Below, in pieces: positions 1 through 10,739 of a stretch of 64,000 nt of DNA (positions within the stretch are counted from its first letter, which is position 1; every line of letters begins with the position of its first letter). Source of the DNA: Gallionella sp. (GTDB lineage: Bacteria; Pseudomonadota; Gammaproteobacteria; Burkholderiales; Gallionellaceae); assembly GCA_028687575.1 (NCBI GenBank), contig JAQTZW010000002.1, positions 248,001 through 312,000 of the forward strand. The letters run 5' to 3'. The notes under the pieces are model-generated. The model was not told the origin of the DNA. It saw nothing but the letters and a program-made list of their open reading frames with translations, and did no database searches. The position numbers and the translations under genes were made by a program.

Positions 1-1579
<1,579 letters not shown>

Positions 1580-1580
<1 letters not shown>

Positions 1581-1765
1581 TAAATTTGTTCGGCCTCTTC
1601 GGCTGTCAGTTTGCGCGCTTCGTCGGCCAGCATTACCGGTATGCCGTCATCTATCTTGAAGGCCAGACGATCCGCGCGGCAAATCAACTCCTGAGCGGAT
1701 TTCTGGTAAACCAGTGGAGATTTGCACAGCGGGCAAACGAGGATTTCAAGCAGTTTTGCGTCCAT
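1580..1765 (-). CDS. YcaR/Trm112-like small zinc-ribbon protein
   Basis: 61-residue protein starting [24 protein letters not shown] at residues 11-14 and a further Cys at 29 (LICR) followed by the family hallmark D-x-L-A-F-x-I-x-D-G-I-P-V-M-L. This matches the UPF0434/YcaR family, related to the Trm112 zinc-ribbon fold, which sits between lpxK and kdsB in many proteobacteria. I chose the ATG at 1765 over an upstream ATG at 1852 because family members begin here. The gene starts inside the last 20 bases of lpxK and ends overlapping the kdsB start. The exact cellular role is not established; the location suggests a link with envelope biogenesis, which is inference. Confidence 0.9.
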
Positions 1766-2735
1766 TGGGGGCGATCTTTCGCAGTAGGTGAGCGAACAGG
1801 GCTGAATCAACTTGGGTATCCACGCGCAACACCCAGTATCGGTCATCAGCAAACGGGGCGCATTTTACCGCATCTTTTTCAGTCAGGAGTAGTGCATCGC
1901 AATCTGTAAAATCCAGGTCGCTGGCCGAGTAGGGGTGATGGTCCGGAAAAGCGTGCGGCGTGACCGTTAATCCCAAGTCGGCCAGATGGTCGAAAAACCG
2001 CTGGGGATGCCCGATGCCGGCCACGGCATGCAGGTGCAACCCCCGCAATTCTGCGGCGCTGGCGGTGCGTTCGGGATGTCTCAGGTTGTGGAGCAGCGCG
2101 CCGGCAAGCTGCATGTCGTATTGGTCGGCTGCTGGTTTGCCACCGTTTACCACCACGGCATCCACCGTGTTCAGTCGCCATTCGCCTTCCCGCAACGGGC
2201 CGGCGGGCAGCAGCAAACCATTGCCGAAACGCCGTCTGCCGTCCACCACGACGATCTCGAAATCGCGTTGCAGGCGGTAATGTTGCAAGCCGTCGTCGCA
2301 CAGCACGACGTTACATTCGGGGTGGGACAGCAGTGCGGCGCGGGCGGTGGCAACGCGGTCTGTGCCTGTCCATACCGGACAGATACGGCGTTGCGCCATC
2401 AGCAGCGGTTCATCGCCTACTTGTTGCGCTGTGCTGTTGGCGGTGACCGGTTGCAACTTTGCAGCGCCGCCGAAGCCGCGACTGACGATGACCGGATGCC
2501 AGCCCATGGCTACCAAATGACTGGCAATGGCGAGCGTCAGTGGGGTTTTGCCGGTGCCGCCGACGCTGATGTTACCGATGACGACGACAGGCACGGACAG
2601 TCTGTGGCTAGGCAGGATGCCTGTGCGGTAAAGCAGGCGGCGCGTTGCAGCCAGTGCGCCAAACAGCCAGCTTATCGGGAGCAGTAACAGGTGCGCCGGA
2701 CTGACGCGATACCAATAGCGTTCCAGTCCGGTCAT
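1746..2735 (-). CDS. lpxK: Tetraacyldisaccharide 4'-kinase (lipid A 4'-kinase)
   Basis: Phosphorylates the 4' position of the lipid A disaccharide at the inner face of the cytoplasmic membrane. 329 residues; a hydrophobic N-terminal helix (about 15-35) for membrane attachment precedes the Walker A motif [12 protein letters not shown] (54-65). Further conserved parts are V-S-R-G-F-G and D-D-G-L-Q-H, the latter typical of LpxK. It begins 5 bases after the exbD stop and overlaps the next gene by 20 bases. Length and motifs are normal for the family. Confidence 0.97.
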   Translation of the reverse strand: MTGLERYWYRVSPAHLLLLPISWLFGALAATRRLLYRTGILPSHRLSVPVVVIGNISVGGTGKTPLTLAIASHLVAMGWHPVIVSRGFGGAAKLQPVTANSTAQQVGDEPLLMAQRRICPVWTGTDRVATARAALLSHPECNVVLCDDGLQHYRLQRDFEIVVVDGRRRFGNGLLLPAGPLREGEWRLNTVDAVVVNGGKPAADQYDMQLAGALLHNLRHPERTASAAELRGLHLHAVAGIGHPQRFFDHLADLGLTVTPHAFPDHHPYSASDLDFTDCDALLLTEKDAVKCAPFADDRYWVLRVDTQVDSALFAHLLRKIAPNGRKTA

Positions 2736-2740
2736 GGAGG

Positions 2741-3160
2741 TTAGCGGGATTCGTTCTGCGTGGTGAAGGTGATGCGGCCAAAGCCGGCCTGTCGGGCGGC
2801 TTCCATCACGTTGATGACGGATTGATGGGGGGTCTTGGCATCTGCATTGATGACGATGGTCGGGTCGGCCTGTTCGCCTGCCGCGCCCTTTAATGCCGCC
2901 GTCAGCGAGGCGATGCCGGTGAAATTCACTTCGTTGTTGTTGACGGCATAGCGCGAGGAGGCATCAATCGTGATGTTGATGGGCTGCAACTGCTCGGCGC
3001 TGGCCTCACCGCCGGCCTGCGGCAGGTTGATCTGCAACTCGGAATATTTTGCATAGCTGGTGGTGACCATCAAAAAGATCAGGATCACCAGCAGCACATC
3101 TATCATGGGAATCAGGTTGATCTCGGGTTCTTCCCGCACCCGTCCGCGTCGGAAGTTCAT
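2741..3160 (-). CDS. exbD: ExbD/TolR-type biopolymer transport protein
   Basis: 139 residues. Short cytoplasmic start, one transmembrane helix (about 16-36) with the conserved proton-path aspartate at residue 21 (MIDVLLVILIF), then a periplasmic domain. With ExbB it forms a proton-driven inner-membrane motor. It could be called TolR by fold, but there is no tolA, tolB or pal beside it and the exbB-exbD-lpxK order is the usual one in betaproteobacteria, so a lipid-A-linked ExbBD pair is the better name. It starts 4 bases after exbB. Confidence 0.92.
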   Translation of the reverse strand: MNFRRGRVREEPEINLIPMIDVLLVILIFLMVTTSYAKYSELQINLPQAGGEASAEQLQPINITIDASSRYAVNNNEVNFTGIASLTAALKGAAGEQADPTIVINADAKTPHQSVINVMEAARQAGFGRITFTTQNESR

Positions 3161-3164
3161 CGCA

Positions 3165-3773
3165 TTAACCCTTGCGCAGTCCGTGGACGATCTCGACCAG
3201 CTTGATTGCCTGCTGTTCCATCTCGACGGTCAGGCTGTCCACCTTGGCGCGGAAATGACGGTAGAAGATCATGCTGGGGATGGCCACGATCAGGCCGAAA
3301 GCGGTGTTGTAGAGCGCGACGGAAATGCCGTGCGCGAGTACCGCCGGGCTGTTGCCGGCTGCCGTTTGCGCACCAAAAATTTCGATCATGCCGACCACCG
3401 TGCCGAACAGGCCCAGCAGTGGGCTGATTGAGGCGATGGTGCCCAGTGTGGTGAGAAAGTGTTCCAGTTCATGGGTGGTTGCCCGACCAGCCTCCTCGAT
3501 GGATTCCTTCATCACTTCGGGCGAACTCTTGATGTTCTTCAGACCGGCGGCAAACAGCCCACCCAGCGGCGAATTCTTGCTCAGCGCATTGAGCATTTCG
3601 TCGTTGACGCCGCGCTTCTTGAGATCTTTGACTACTTCGTCGAGCAGGCCGGGAGGGGCGATCTTGCTGCTGCGCAGGTAAATGAGTCTTTCGGCAATCA
3701 GGCCGACGGCGATGATGGAGGCCAGAATTAAAAACCAAATCGGCCAGCCGGCCGCTTCTACGATTGCAATCAC
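3165..3773 (-). CDS. exbB: ExbB/TolQ-type proton channel protein
   Basis: 202 residues from a GTG start at 3773, chosen because GGAGA lies five bases upstream and the protein then begins with the expected membrane helix (M-I-A-I-V-E-A-A-G-W-P-I-W-F-L); the frame stays open upstream to 3896 but that extension is basic and not conserved. Three membrane helices: about 8-28, 108-130 and 150-172, with the family segment TLGTIASISPLLGLFGTVVG. It is the first gene of the minus-strand operon exbB-exbD-lpxK-ycaR-kdsB-adk; its promoter must lie in 3774-4181. Confidence 0.93.
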   Translation of the reverse strand: MIAIVEAAGWPIWFLILASIIAVGLIAERLIYLRSSKIAPPGLLDEVVKDLKKRGVNDEMLNALSKNSPLGGLFAAGLKNIKSSPEVMKESIEEAGRATTHELEHFLTTLGTIASISPLLGLFGTVVGMIEIFGAQTAAGNSPAVLAHGISVALYNTAFGLIVAIPSMIFYRHFRAKVDSLTVEMEQQAIKLVEIVHGLRKG

Positions 3774-4181
3774 ACGGATTCTCCAAATATGCTTAAATTG
3801 CGAAAACCTGATGAGCCGTGCAGCATGCCGGTTCGGCAGCCGGGAGGGCGGTGGTTTCAAGGGCGTAACTTTAGCGTGTCGCATCCACTTGAGCAATCTT
3901 TCTAAGATTCCTCTTCAACAAAATATGCCTAATCGCTCGTTATAAAAGAGTATTTCTGTTTACCCACAAAAGTTGTGGATAACTTTGTGGATAGTCTTGT
4001 GTGAAGCGCCCCTAGAGCGGTGACGCATAAGGGGTTTTATTAGTCTGCCTATTTTTTGACACTAAAAATAACTAAATAAAAACAATAAGTTATGAAATGT
4101 GCGGATGTATATTTTTAAGTATCAAGGCGCAAAGCCGCAGCAATGCTGGCTTTGTGAATAATCCGGAGTTGTCAAGCCAAT
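3774..4181. promoter_or_regulatory. AT-rich divergent intergenic region between exbB and xseA
   Basis: No coding frame with a ribosome-binding site is seen. The region must hold the promoters of the exbB operon (minus) and xseA (plus). A TTGACA hexamer at 4056-4061 is a possible plus-strand -35, but no good -10 follows at 16-18 bases. A cluster of three DnaA-box-like 9-mers is at 3960-3994 (listed separately). Just before xseA an inverted repeat CAAAGCC ... GGCTTTG (about 4130-4158) could form a leader hairpin. A+T content is clearly higher than in the flanking genes. Confidence 0.6.
3960..3994. promoter_or_regulatory. Cluster of three DnaA-box-like 9-mers
   Basis: TTACCCACA (3960-3968, plus; 8 of 9 to TTATCCACA), TGTGGATAA (3974-3982, exact DnaA box on the minus strand) and TGTGGATAG (3986-3994, 8 of 9, minus). 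The last two are spaced 12 bases start to start, near one helical turn. This is too small, and in the wrong neighbourhood, for oriC (no dnaA, dnaN or gyrB adjacent). A DnaA-responsive control site for exbB or xseA is possible. Confidence 0.4.
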
Positions 4182-5546
4182 ATGGTAGATAAACGAATTA
4201 CTGCGGAGAATCAGCTGATTGCGGAAAATCCGCGTGTACTGCGGGTGACTGAACTCGCGCGCTCGATCAGGCAATTACTGGAAAGCCAAGTGCCGCTGCT
4301 GTGGGTGCAAGGGGAAATTTCCAATTTTGTCCGCGCAGCTTCGGGGCACTGGTATTTTTCGTTGAAGGACGAGCAATCGCAGGTGCGTTGTGTGATGTTT
4401 CGCAACAGAAATCAGGTGTGGGACGAGAGCATAGGCAATGGCGTGCAGGTTGAAGTGCGTGCGCTGGCGACGCTGTACGAGGCGCGCGGCGATTTTCAGC
4501 TGACCGTCGAGCAGCTGCGTCCTGCCGGCTTGGGACAGCTTTATGAACAGTTCGCCAGGCTCAAGCAGCTACTTGAACGAGAAGGATTATTCGACGCGCA
4601 GCGCAAGCGGCCATTGCCCGCGTTCCCGAAACGTATCGGGGTTGTCACCTCGCCGCAGGCTGCTGCGTTGCGCGATGTGCTGACCACGCTGAAAAAACGG
4701 TTGCCGGGCGTGCCGGTGGTGCTGTATCCCGCACCGGTACAGGGCGCGGGCAGCGGTGAGAAGCTCGCGCAGGCGATACGCACTGCCAGTCAGCGTGCAG
4801 AGTGTGAGGTTCTGATTTTGTGTCGGGGCGGCGGCAGCCTGGAGGATTTGTGGGCATTCAACGAGGAAGTTGTGGCGCGCGCAATCGCGGCGAGTCATAT
4901 CCCGGTAATCAGCGGCGTGGGGCATGAGACCGATTTTACGATTGCCGACTTTGTGGCCGATGAACGTGCGCCAACTCCGACCGCTGCCGCACAGCGTGTT
5001 GTTCCGGATCGTCTGGCACTGTTGCAGGGCTTGCGCGATGTGGCTCAGCATCTGCAACGTGCCCAGCGCAACCGGCTGCACAACGCGATGCAAGCAGTGG
5101 ATTTTATGCAGCGCCGGCTGATTCATCCTGAGTTGCATTTGCAGCGTCAGCAGCAACAACTGTTGCAATTGCAACAACGCTTGCAGCGCGGTTTTATGCA
5201 GCACTGGCATCAGCAGCACTGGCGTCTGCAGTCGGTTGCGCAGCGTTTGGGCGGTGCGGACAGTGAATATGCCCGCTTGCAGGAGCGGCAGGCTCATCTG
5301 GCCGGGCGCTTGCTCAAGGCGATGCAGACCCTGCAAAGACAACATGCAGTGCGACTGGACAATGCGGTGCACCAACTGGCGTTGCTCGATCCCCGGCAGG
5401 TACTGGGGCGTGGCTACAGCCTGGTGCAGGACCAACAGGGGGGCGTGGTGACGGATGCGAAGCAACTATTAACCGGTAGCGAACTGCGTATCACCTTTGC
5501 TCAGGGTTGGGCGGATACCAGAGTGTTGCAAAGCGGGGAGTCGTAA
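4182..5546 (+). CDS. xseA: Exodeoxyribonuclease VII large subunit
   Basis: Catalytic subunit of the single-strand-specific exonuclease VII. 454 residues, usual length. N-terminal OB-fold (about 18-110, ending in the R-G-D-F-Q-L segment), then the catalytic core with K-R-I-G-V-V-T-S-P, CRGGGS and GVGHETDFTI, followed by a long helical coiled-coil region rich in Q and L (about 290-400), and the family C-terminus RGYSLV. The small subunit xseB is not adjacent. The best ribosome-binding match, CGGAG, is 13 bases from the ATG, which is rather far; no better in-frame start precedes the OB-fold. Confidence 0.97.
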   Translation: MVDKRITAENQLIAENPRVLRVTELARSIRQLLESQVPLLWVQGEISNFVRAASGHWYFSLKDEQSQVRCVMFRNRNQVWDESIGNGVQVEVRALATLYEARGDFQLTVEQLRPAGLGQLYEQFARLKQLLEREGLFDAQRKRPLPAFPKRIGVVTSPQAAALRDVLTTLKKRLPGVPVVLYPAPVQGAGSGEKLAQAIRTASQRAECEVLILCRGGGSLEDLWAFNEEVVARAIAASHIPVISGVGHETDFTIADFVADERAPTPTAAAQRVVPDRLALLQGLRDVAQHLQRAQRNRLHNAMQAVDFMQRRLIHPELHLQRQQQQLLQLQQRLQRGFMQHWHQQHWRLQSVAQRLGGADSEYARLQERQAHLAGRLLKAMQTLQRQHAVRLDNAVHQLALLDPRQVLGRGYSLVQDQQGGVVTDAKQLLTGSELRITFAQGWADTRVLQSGES

Positions 5547-5721
5547 GCGTGGCGACGGGATGGGCACGAGTGCCGGAATTGACTTGCAAAATATCCGTTA
5601 TTCTATGCGTTGCAAGCAGACTGCTATCGGTTACAGTACGACAGCCATTCAAGATGACAGGTTTTTTCGAAACTGCGAAGACAGTAAGATAAACTGCGCG
5701 CAAGCGCGACAGGGGGTGCAA

Positions 5722-8094
5722 ATGAAATCGAGTTTATGGCCAACGCCTTATCACTACCTGTTCGAAGAGGATGTGGACGATTTCGAGCGCGAGCCGTGCC
5801 TGCTCATAGACAGTGAAAACAAGGAGCTGTTTGGTGATCTGATCAATTTTGCCCCGGAAGAAAGTGGCATTGAGGTTCAGCCTATGGCTGGCGCAGTGCG
5901 CAAATTGGCACCGGCCTCGATCAATCAGCTGCGTTTGCTGCGCGCCGTGCATCTGGTGCGCAAGCCTGTGCTGCTGAATGCACACAAGCATGTGGTATTT
6001 GGCTCTTCTGATAAGCAGAGTTGTTCCATAGCCTTTACCAATGGCAAGAAACTCGATGCGGAGACGGTCGGCTATGCGATGGATAAAACCGGTCTGTATC
6101 TGTTCTTGGCACATACCGCCGACAGTGTCATTCGTTGCTTCATGCCTAGTACCGCCATCAAGCATTACCAGATAGGCAAGAAGATCGGCCAGATGCTGGT
6201 CGAGGGTAAGGTCGCCACCCCTCAGGAGGTTACCGATGGTCTTGATAAACAGGCGCAGCAGCGTAACCAAAAATTAGGCGAATATTTGACCAGTGAGCAG
6301 ATCGTCACTCCTGAGCAACTGGAGGCGGCGCTCAAGCGACAATCCGGATCGGTGCTGAAGTTGGGTGATGTGCTGGTTCAGGAAAAGCTAATTTCACCGG
6401 AAATTCTGCAGCAAGCTTTGGATGCCCAACAGTCCAATCGGAAACAGTCACTGGGCGAGATACTGATTGGGATGGGGGTGGTGGATGCCGAAGTCATTCA
6501 AAGCATGTTGGCCAGGAAGCTGGGTATCCCGTTCGTGGATGTCAAAAAATTCCACATAGATCCTAAGACTTACCATCTGGTGCCTGCCAGATTTATCGAA
6601 AAATACGCCATTCTGCCGCTCTATCATTCCGACAATACGCTGGTGGTTGCGATGGAGAATCCCCTTTTGTGGGAGCCATTGAACGAGCTGCGCGTCATTA
6701 CCTCAATGAATATCGTCCCTGTGTTGGGCGCGCGCGATGACATCGCGCCGGTCATCAAGGAGTTGCGCAACGCCTATGAGGCGACCGGCAAGCACAAGAT
6801 CGGCGATCTGGCGCAAGGCATGATGCTGGGCGGGGATGACGAGGTTGCCGAGGACAGTATCGCGGAAACGGACAACACCCTGGTCGGGGTGGTCAACAAG
6901 ATGATACTGGATGCCTACCATCAGGGAGTGTCAGATATCCATCTGGAGACTTATCCTGGCAAGCAAAATACGCAAGTCAGATTCCGCAAGGATGGCGTAA
7001 TCAGGAAGTATTTCGAATTCGAGCCAAGATTCAGGAGTGCGCTGGTGTCGCGCATAAAAATCATGGCGAACTTGGATATTTCCGAGAAGCGCCGACCACA
7101 GGATGGCAAGATCGAAATCAGGATTAGCGAAGATAAAAATATCGAACTGCGTGTGGCAACCGTGCCAACCTCGCGCGGTCTGGAAGACGTGGTGATGCGT
7201 GTGCTGGCCAACTCCAGGCCCATTCCGCTCGATAACCTCGGTCTGCCGCCGCACGAATTGGCGCGTATCAAGGAGTTGGCACAAAAGCCATACGGACTTT
7301 TTCTGATTTGCGGCCCGACCGGTTCTGGAAAGACCACCACCCTGCATTCGGTGCTGGGTTACATCAATTCGCCGGAACGCAAAATCTGGACGGCGGAAGA
7401 CCCCATTGAAATCACTCAGGCGGGTCTGCGACAGGTGCAGGTGAATGCCGGAATCGGCTGGACATTCGCAGCCGCGATGCGCAGCTTCCTGCGTGCCGAT
7501 CCGGATGTGATCATGGTCGGCGAGATGCGCGATATAGAAACTGCGCAGATTGGTATCCAAGCATCACTTACTGGTCATATGGTGTTCTCGACACTGCATA
7601 CCAACAGCGCGGCAGAAAGCGTGGTGAGGCTGCTCGATCTGGGCATGGACCCATTCAATTTCTCCGATGCATTGGTCGGCATCCTCGCGCAGCGTTTGAG
7701 TCGTAAACTTTGCCCCGCCTGCAAACAGCCCTATACACCTGAGCCTGAAGAGATGCAGGCGCTGGCCGAGGAATACTGCATGGGGACTACGCTGATACCA
7801 GGCGAGGTGTTGCAGCGTTGGCATATGGAATATGGCAGTGGCGGGGGAATGGCGCTCTATTCGGCCGGAAAATGTCAGGAGTGCGATGACTCGGGCTACC
7901 GTGGCAGGGTGGGGTTGTACGAATTTCTGGAAGCGACGCCTGTCATCAAGCGGTTGCTGCAGCAACGTGCCACGGTCGAGGCGTTGCAGGCGGCTGCGCT
8001 TTCACAGGGAATGCGTACCCTGAAGCAGGCAGGCATCGAGCGTGTGTTGAATGGCGAAACCAATATCTTCGCGATTCGGGCAGTGTGCAGTTAG
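5722..8094 (+). CDS. GspE/PilB-family secretion ATPase with four tandem MshEN-like repeats
   Basis: 790 residues from the ATG at 5722 (AGGGGGTG just upstream); the frame is open from 5497 but that part overlaps xseA and is not protein-like. The N-terminal 150 residues are unrecognised. Four helical repeats with the pattern L-G-x-x-L-x-x-x-x-(I/V)-x-x-x-x-L-x-x-x-L-x-x-Q begin near residues 152, 183, 212 and 242; this is the MshEN/T2SSE-N type that can bind cyclic di-GMP. The ATPase follows: Walker A GPTGSGKTTT (about 531-540), Asp box DPDVIMVGEMRD (about 592), His box TLHTNSAAES, and a C-terminal zinc site CPAC/CQEC (about 663 and 718). No pilin, pilC or gsp gene is adjacent, so it works with a machine encoded elsewhere or has a regulatory role. 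Confidence 0.88.
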   Translation: MKSSLWPTPYHYLFEEDVDDFEREPCLLIDSENKELFGDLINFAPEESGIEVQPMAGAVRKLAPASINQLRLLRAVHLVRKPVLLNAHKHVVFGSSDKQSCSIAFTNGKKLDAETVGYAMDKTGLYLFLAHTADSVIRCFMPSTAIKHYQIGKKIGQMLVEGKVATPQEVTDGLDKQAQQRNQKLGEYLTSEQIVTPEQLEAALKRQSGSVLKLGDVLVQEKLISPEILQQALDAQQSNRKQSLGEILIGMGVVDAEVIQSMLARKLGIPFVDVKKFHIDPKTYHLVPARFIEKYAILPLYHSDNTLVVAMENPLLWEPLNELRVITSMNIVPVLGARDDIAPVIKELRNAYEATGKHKIGDLAQGMMLGGDDEVAEDSIAETDNTLVGVVNKMILDAYHQGVSDIHLETYPGKQNTQVRFRKDGVIRKYFEFEPRFRSALVSRIKIMANLDISEKRRPQDGKIEIRISEDKNIELRVATVPTSRGLEDVVMRVLANSRPIPLDNLGLPPHELARIKELAQKPYGLFLICGPTGSGKTTTLHSVLGYINSPERKIWTAEDPIEITQAGLRQVQVNAGIGWTFAAAMRSFLRADPDVIMVGEMRDIETAQIGIQASLTGHMVFSTLHTNSAAESVVRLLDLGMDPFNFSDALVGILAQRLSRKLCPACKQPYTPEPEEMQALAEEYCMGTTLIPGEVLQRWHMEYGSGGGMALYSAGKCQECDDSGYRGRVGLYEFLEATPVIKRLLQQRATVEALQAAALSQGMRTLKQAGIERVLNGETNIFAIRAVCS

Positions 8095-8127
8095 CGGGGC
8101 GAAAAACGTACGCGCCGTTGCGGAAAG

Positions 8128-8157
8128 TTGAACCATACTGGCGGGACACGTTAAAAT
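8128..8157 (+). promoter_or_regulatory. Candidate sigma-70 promoter of the arn operon
   Basis: TTGAAC (8128-8133, 4 of 6 to consensus), 18-base spacer, TAAAAT (8152-8157, 5 of 6). Transcription would start near 8164, giving a leader of about 40 bases before the methyltransferase ATG at 8206. It lies in the only sizeable gap upstream of the genes that run to 16649. No PhoP- or BasR-like direct repeat was recognised by eye. Confidence 0.45.
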
Positions 8158-8205
8158 CTGCCCCCGCACAACTTATCCACCGTGGCGAATGCCGGGTATG
8201 ACCTC

Positions 8206-9081
8206 ATGAAATTTTGCCTGGCTTGCCAAAAATCCCTAGTCGGAAACAACTGGAAATGTCCCGAATGCGGTGAAATGCCTGCCGAACGTGGCGGTTTCAT
8301 GGCATTCGCGCCCGCGCTGGCCGAGCAGAACGACGGCTTCAATCCCGACACTTTCCAGCGTTACGCGGCGGTGGAGGCCGGACATTTCTGGTTCGTCGGA
8401 CGCAATGCCATCCTGCGTGACCGCATGACCAAACATTTTCCAGACGCGCGCAATATTCTCGAAATCGGCTGTGGTACGGGCTTCGTGCTGGCTAATACGC
8501 GCGCCACCTTTCCGGCGGCGCAGCTTGCCGGTAGCGACATCTACACCGAAGGACTGGCTTACGCCAAACAGCGCGTGCCTGCCGCCACGCTGTTCCAGAT
8601 GGATGCCTGTCATATTCCGTTTCGTGACGAATTCGACCTGATCGGTGCCTACGACGTGCTGGAACACATTGAGGACGATGAGGCCGCGTTGGCGCAGATA
8701 TTCCTGGCCTGCCGGGTGGGCGGCGGCGTGCTCTTGACCGTGCCGCAGCATCGCTGGTTGTGGAGCAGCACCGACGACTATGCCCACCACAAGCGCCGCT
8801 ATACCCGCTCAGAGTTGCGGGAAAAGGTCGAGCGCGCCGGCTTTCGGGTCGAATATGCTGGCTCCTTCGTCAGCCTGCTGTTACCGGTGATGTTGGCTTC
8901 GAGGCTATTGCAGAAGTCGGCCGATGCCGACGACCAGATGGATGCCGGCTTCAAGATTGGAAAATTCGCCAATGCGCTGTTGAGTGCGGTGATGAAAGTT
9001 GAGCGCGGGCTTATTTCGCTGGGAGTGAAATTTCCAGTGGGCGGCTCGTTGTTGCTGGTGGCCAGGAAGGTCGCGCGATGA
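8206..9081 (+). CDS. SAM-dependent methyltransferase with N-terminal zinc ribbon
   Basis: 291 residues from ATG 8206; a GTG start at 8182 adding eight residues is possible, neither has a strong ribosome-binding site. Cysteines 4, 7, 18 and 21 (CLAC ... CPEC) form a zinc ribbon, followed by a class I methyltransferase core with LEIGCGTG (85-92), an acidic SD after strand 2 and YDVLEHIED. The substrate is unknown. Its stop overlaps the arnT start as ATGA, which ties it to L-Ara4N or other lipid-linked sugar chemistry. Confidence 0.85.
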   Translation: MKFCLACQKSLVGNNWKCPECGEMPAERGGFMAFAPALAEQNDGFNPDTFQRYAAVEAGHFWFVGRNAILRDRMTKHFPDARNILEIGCGTGFVLANTRATFPAAQLAGSDIYTEGLAYAKQRVPAATLFQMDACHIPFRDEFDLIGAYDVLEHIEDDEAALAQIFLACRVGGGVLLTVPQHRWLWSSTDDYAHHKRRYTRSELREKVERAGFRVEYAGSFVSLLLPVMLASRLLQKSADADDQMDAGFKIGKFANALLSAVMKVERGLISLGVKFPVGGSLLLVARKVAR

Positions 9082-10739
9082 ACGGCTTTTCGGGCAAACA
9101 ACTCTGGTGGTTGCTGGTCGCCGTCGCGGTGATCTGGTTCGCCAATCTCGAATATCGCACGCTGATCAAGCCGGACGAAGGGCGCTATGCCGAGATTCCA
9201 CGCGAGATGGTGGTGAGTGGCGATTGGGTAACACCGCGCCTCAATGATCTGAAGTATTTCGAGAAGCCGCCGCTGCAATACTGGGCGACCGCCACCGCCT
9301 ATGAATTGTTCGGTGAACATCAGTGGACCTCGCGGCTGTGGGCCGGGCTGACCGGCTTCGCCGGCCTGCTGCTGGTGTGGTACGCCGGGTTGCGGCTGTT
9401 CGGGCGGGAAACGGCCAACTATGCCGCGATGCTGCTGGGCAGCAGCCTGCTGTATGTGCTGATCGGCCACATCAACACGCTGGACATGGGCGTGACCTTC
9501 TTCATCATGCTGGGCCTGTTCGGCATGTTGCTCGGGCAGACCGATGAATATCCGAAAGCGCGCCGCAACTGGATGCTGCTGGCCTGGGCGGGCATGGCAC
9601 TGGCGGTGCTGTCCAAGGGGCTGATGGGTGTCATCCTGCCGGGCACGGCGCTGTTCATCTACTGCATCGTGCAGCGTGATTTCGGTGTATTGAAGCGCAT
9701 GCACTGGCTGCCAGGTCTTGCGGTGTTCCTGCTGATTACCGCGCCCTGGTTCTATCTGGTGATGAAGGCCAACCCGGAATTTTTCCAGCGCTTCTTCATT
9801 TACGAGCATTACACCCGCTTCACCACCAAGGATCTGGGGCGCTACCAGCCCTGGTATTACTTTGTGCCGGTGTTGCTGGCTGGCGCGCTGCCGTGGACGG
9901 TGCTGATGTTCGACGCAATGTGGAACACGCTGCGCGGTGCGCGCCCAATGCGCCTCAGTCACCGGCAGGCCAGGCCGTTCGATGCGGCGCGCTTCCTGCT
10001 GGTCTGGGCGGTGTTCATCTATGTGTTCTTTTCGGTGTCCGGCTCCAAGCTGCCGTCCTACTTGTTGCCGATGTTCCCCGCGCTGGCACTGCTGATGGGC
10101 AAGCGCATTGCCGCGATGCGCGAGCGCGTGCTGTTCTGGCAGGTCGCGCCGGTGTTGCCGGTGGTGGCCGGCCTGCTGTGGATGGGCGTGAATGTCGGGA
10201 AATTTGCCAGCACGCCCAACCAGATGGAGTTATATCCCCATTACAGCGTCTGGTTGGTGGCTGCCAGCCTGCTCTGGTTGGTGGGGCTGCTTTGGGGGAT
10301 GGCACTGCTGTGGCGTTCGCAGAAGGCACCGGCGGTGCTGGTGCTGTCGCTGTCCGCGCTGGTTGCGGCGCAGATCGGCCTGTCCGGCTACAACAGCGTG
10401 GCGCGCGAGCGTTCCGCCAAGCACATTGCCGAAGCAATCCGCGCCGAAGTAAAACCGGACATCCCCTTCTATTCGGTGCTGACCTATGAGCAGACGCTGC
10501 CGTTCTACCTGAAGCGCACCTTCACGCTGGTGCAATATCAGGACGAGATGTATTTCGGCATCGCGCAGGAGCCGCAACGCTGGATTCCGACCGTGGATCA
10601 GTTCATCAAGGTCTGGGATGCCCAGCCGCAGGCGCTGGCCATCATGGAAAGCTATCTCTATCCCCAACTCGAACAAAAAGGCTTGCCCATGAAAATCATC
10701 TTTGCCGACCGCCAGCACATCGTGGTGAAGAAGCCATGA
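9078..10739 (+). CDS. arnT: ArnT-like glycosyltransferase (4-amino-4-deoxy-L-arabinose transferase family, GT83)
   Basis: Integral inner-membrane enzyme that in its best-known form moves L-Ara4N from undecaprenyl phosphate to lipid A on the periplasmic side, lowering negative charge and giving resistance to cationic peptides. 553 residues with about a dozen hydrophobic helices. The first periplasmic loop has the acidic motif KPDEGRYAEIPREM (31-44), with D33/E34 the expected catalytic/metal acids. Substrate assignment is supported by arnB, arnC, arnA parts and arnD directly downstream. Overlaps both neighbours by ATGA. Confidence 0.92.
   Translation: MNGFSGKQLWWLLVAVAVIWFANLEYRTLIKPDEGRYAEIPREMVVSGDWVTPRLNDLKYFEKPPLQYWATATAYELFGEHQWTSRLWAGLTGFAGLLLVWYAGLRLFGRETANYAAMLLGSSLLYVLIGHINTLDMGVTFFIMLGLFGMLLGQTDEYPKARRNWMLLAWAGMALAVLSKGLMGVILPGTALFIYCIVQRDFGVLKRMHWLPGLAVFLLITAPWFYLVMKANPEFFQRFFIYEHYTRFTTKDLGRYQPWYYFVPVLLAGALPWTVLMFDAMWNTLRGARPMRLSHRQARPFDAARFLLVWAVFIYVFFSVSGSKLPSYLLPMFPALALLMGKRIAAMRERVLFWQVAPVLPVVAGLLWMGVNVGKFASTPNQMELYPHYSVWLVAASLLWLVGLLWGMALLWRSQKAPAVLVLSLSALVAAQIGLSGYNSVARERSAKHIAEAIRAEVKPDIPFYSVLTYEQTLPFYLKRTFTLVQYQDEMYFGIAQEPQRWIPTVDQFIKVWDAQPQALAIMESYLYPQLEQKGLPMKIIFADRQHIVVKKP

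Noticed and set aside
2741-3773. TolQ-TolR of the Tol-Pal system
   Set aside because: No tolA, tolB, pal or ybgC adjacent; the pair heads the lpxK-kdsB operon as ExbB-ExbD do in betaproteobacteria.
3960-3994. Chromosomal origin of replication
   Set aside because: Only three DnaA-like boxes, no AT-rich 13-mer array clearly seen, and no dnaA, dnaN, gyrB or parAB beside it.
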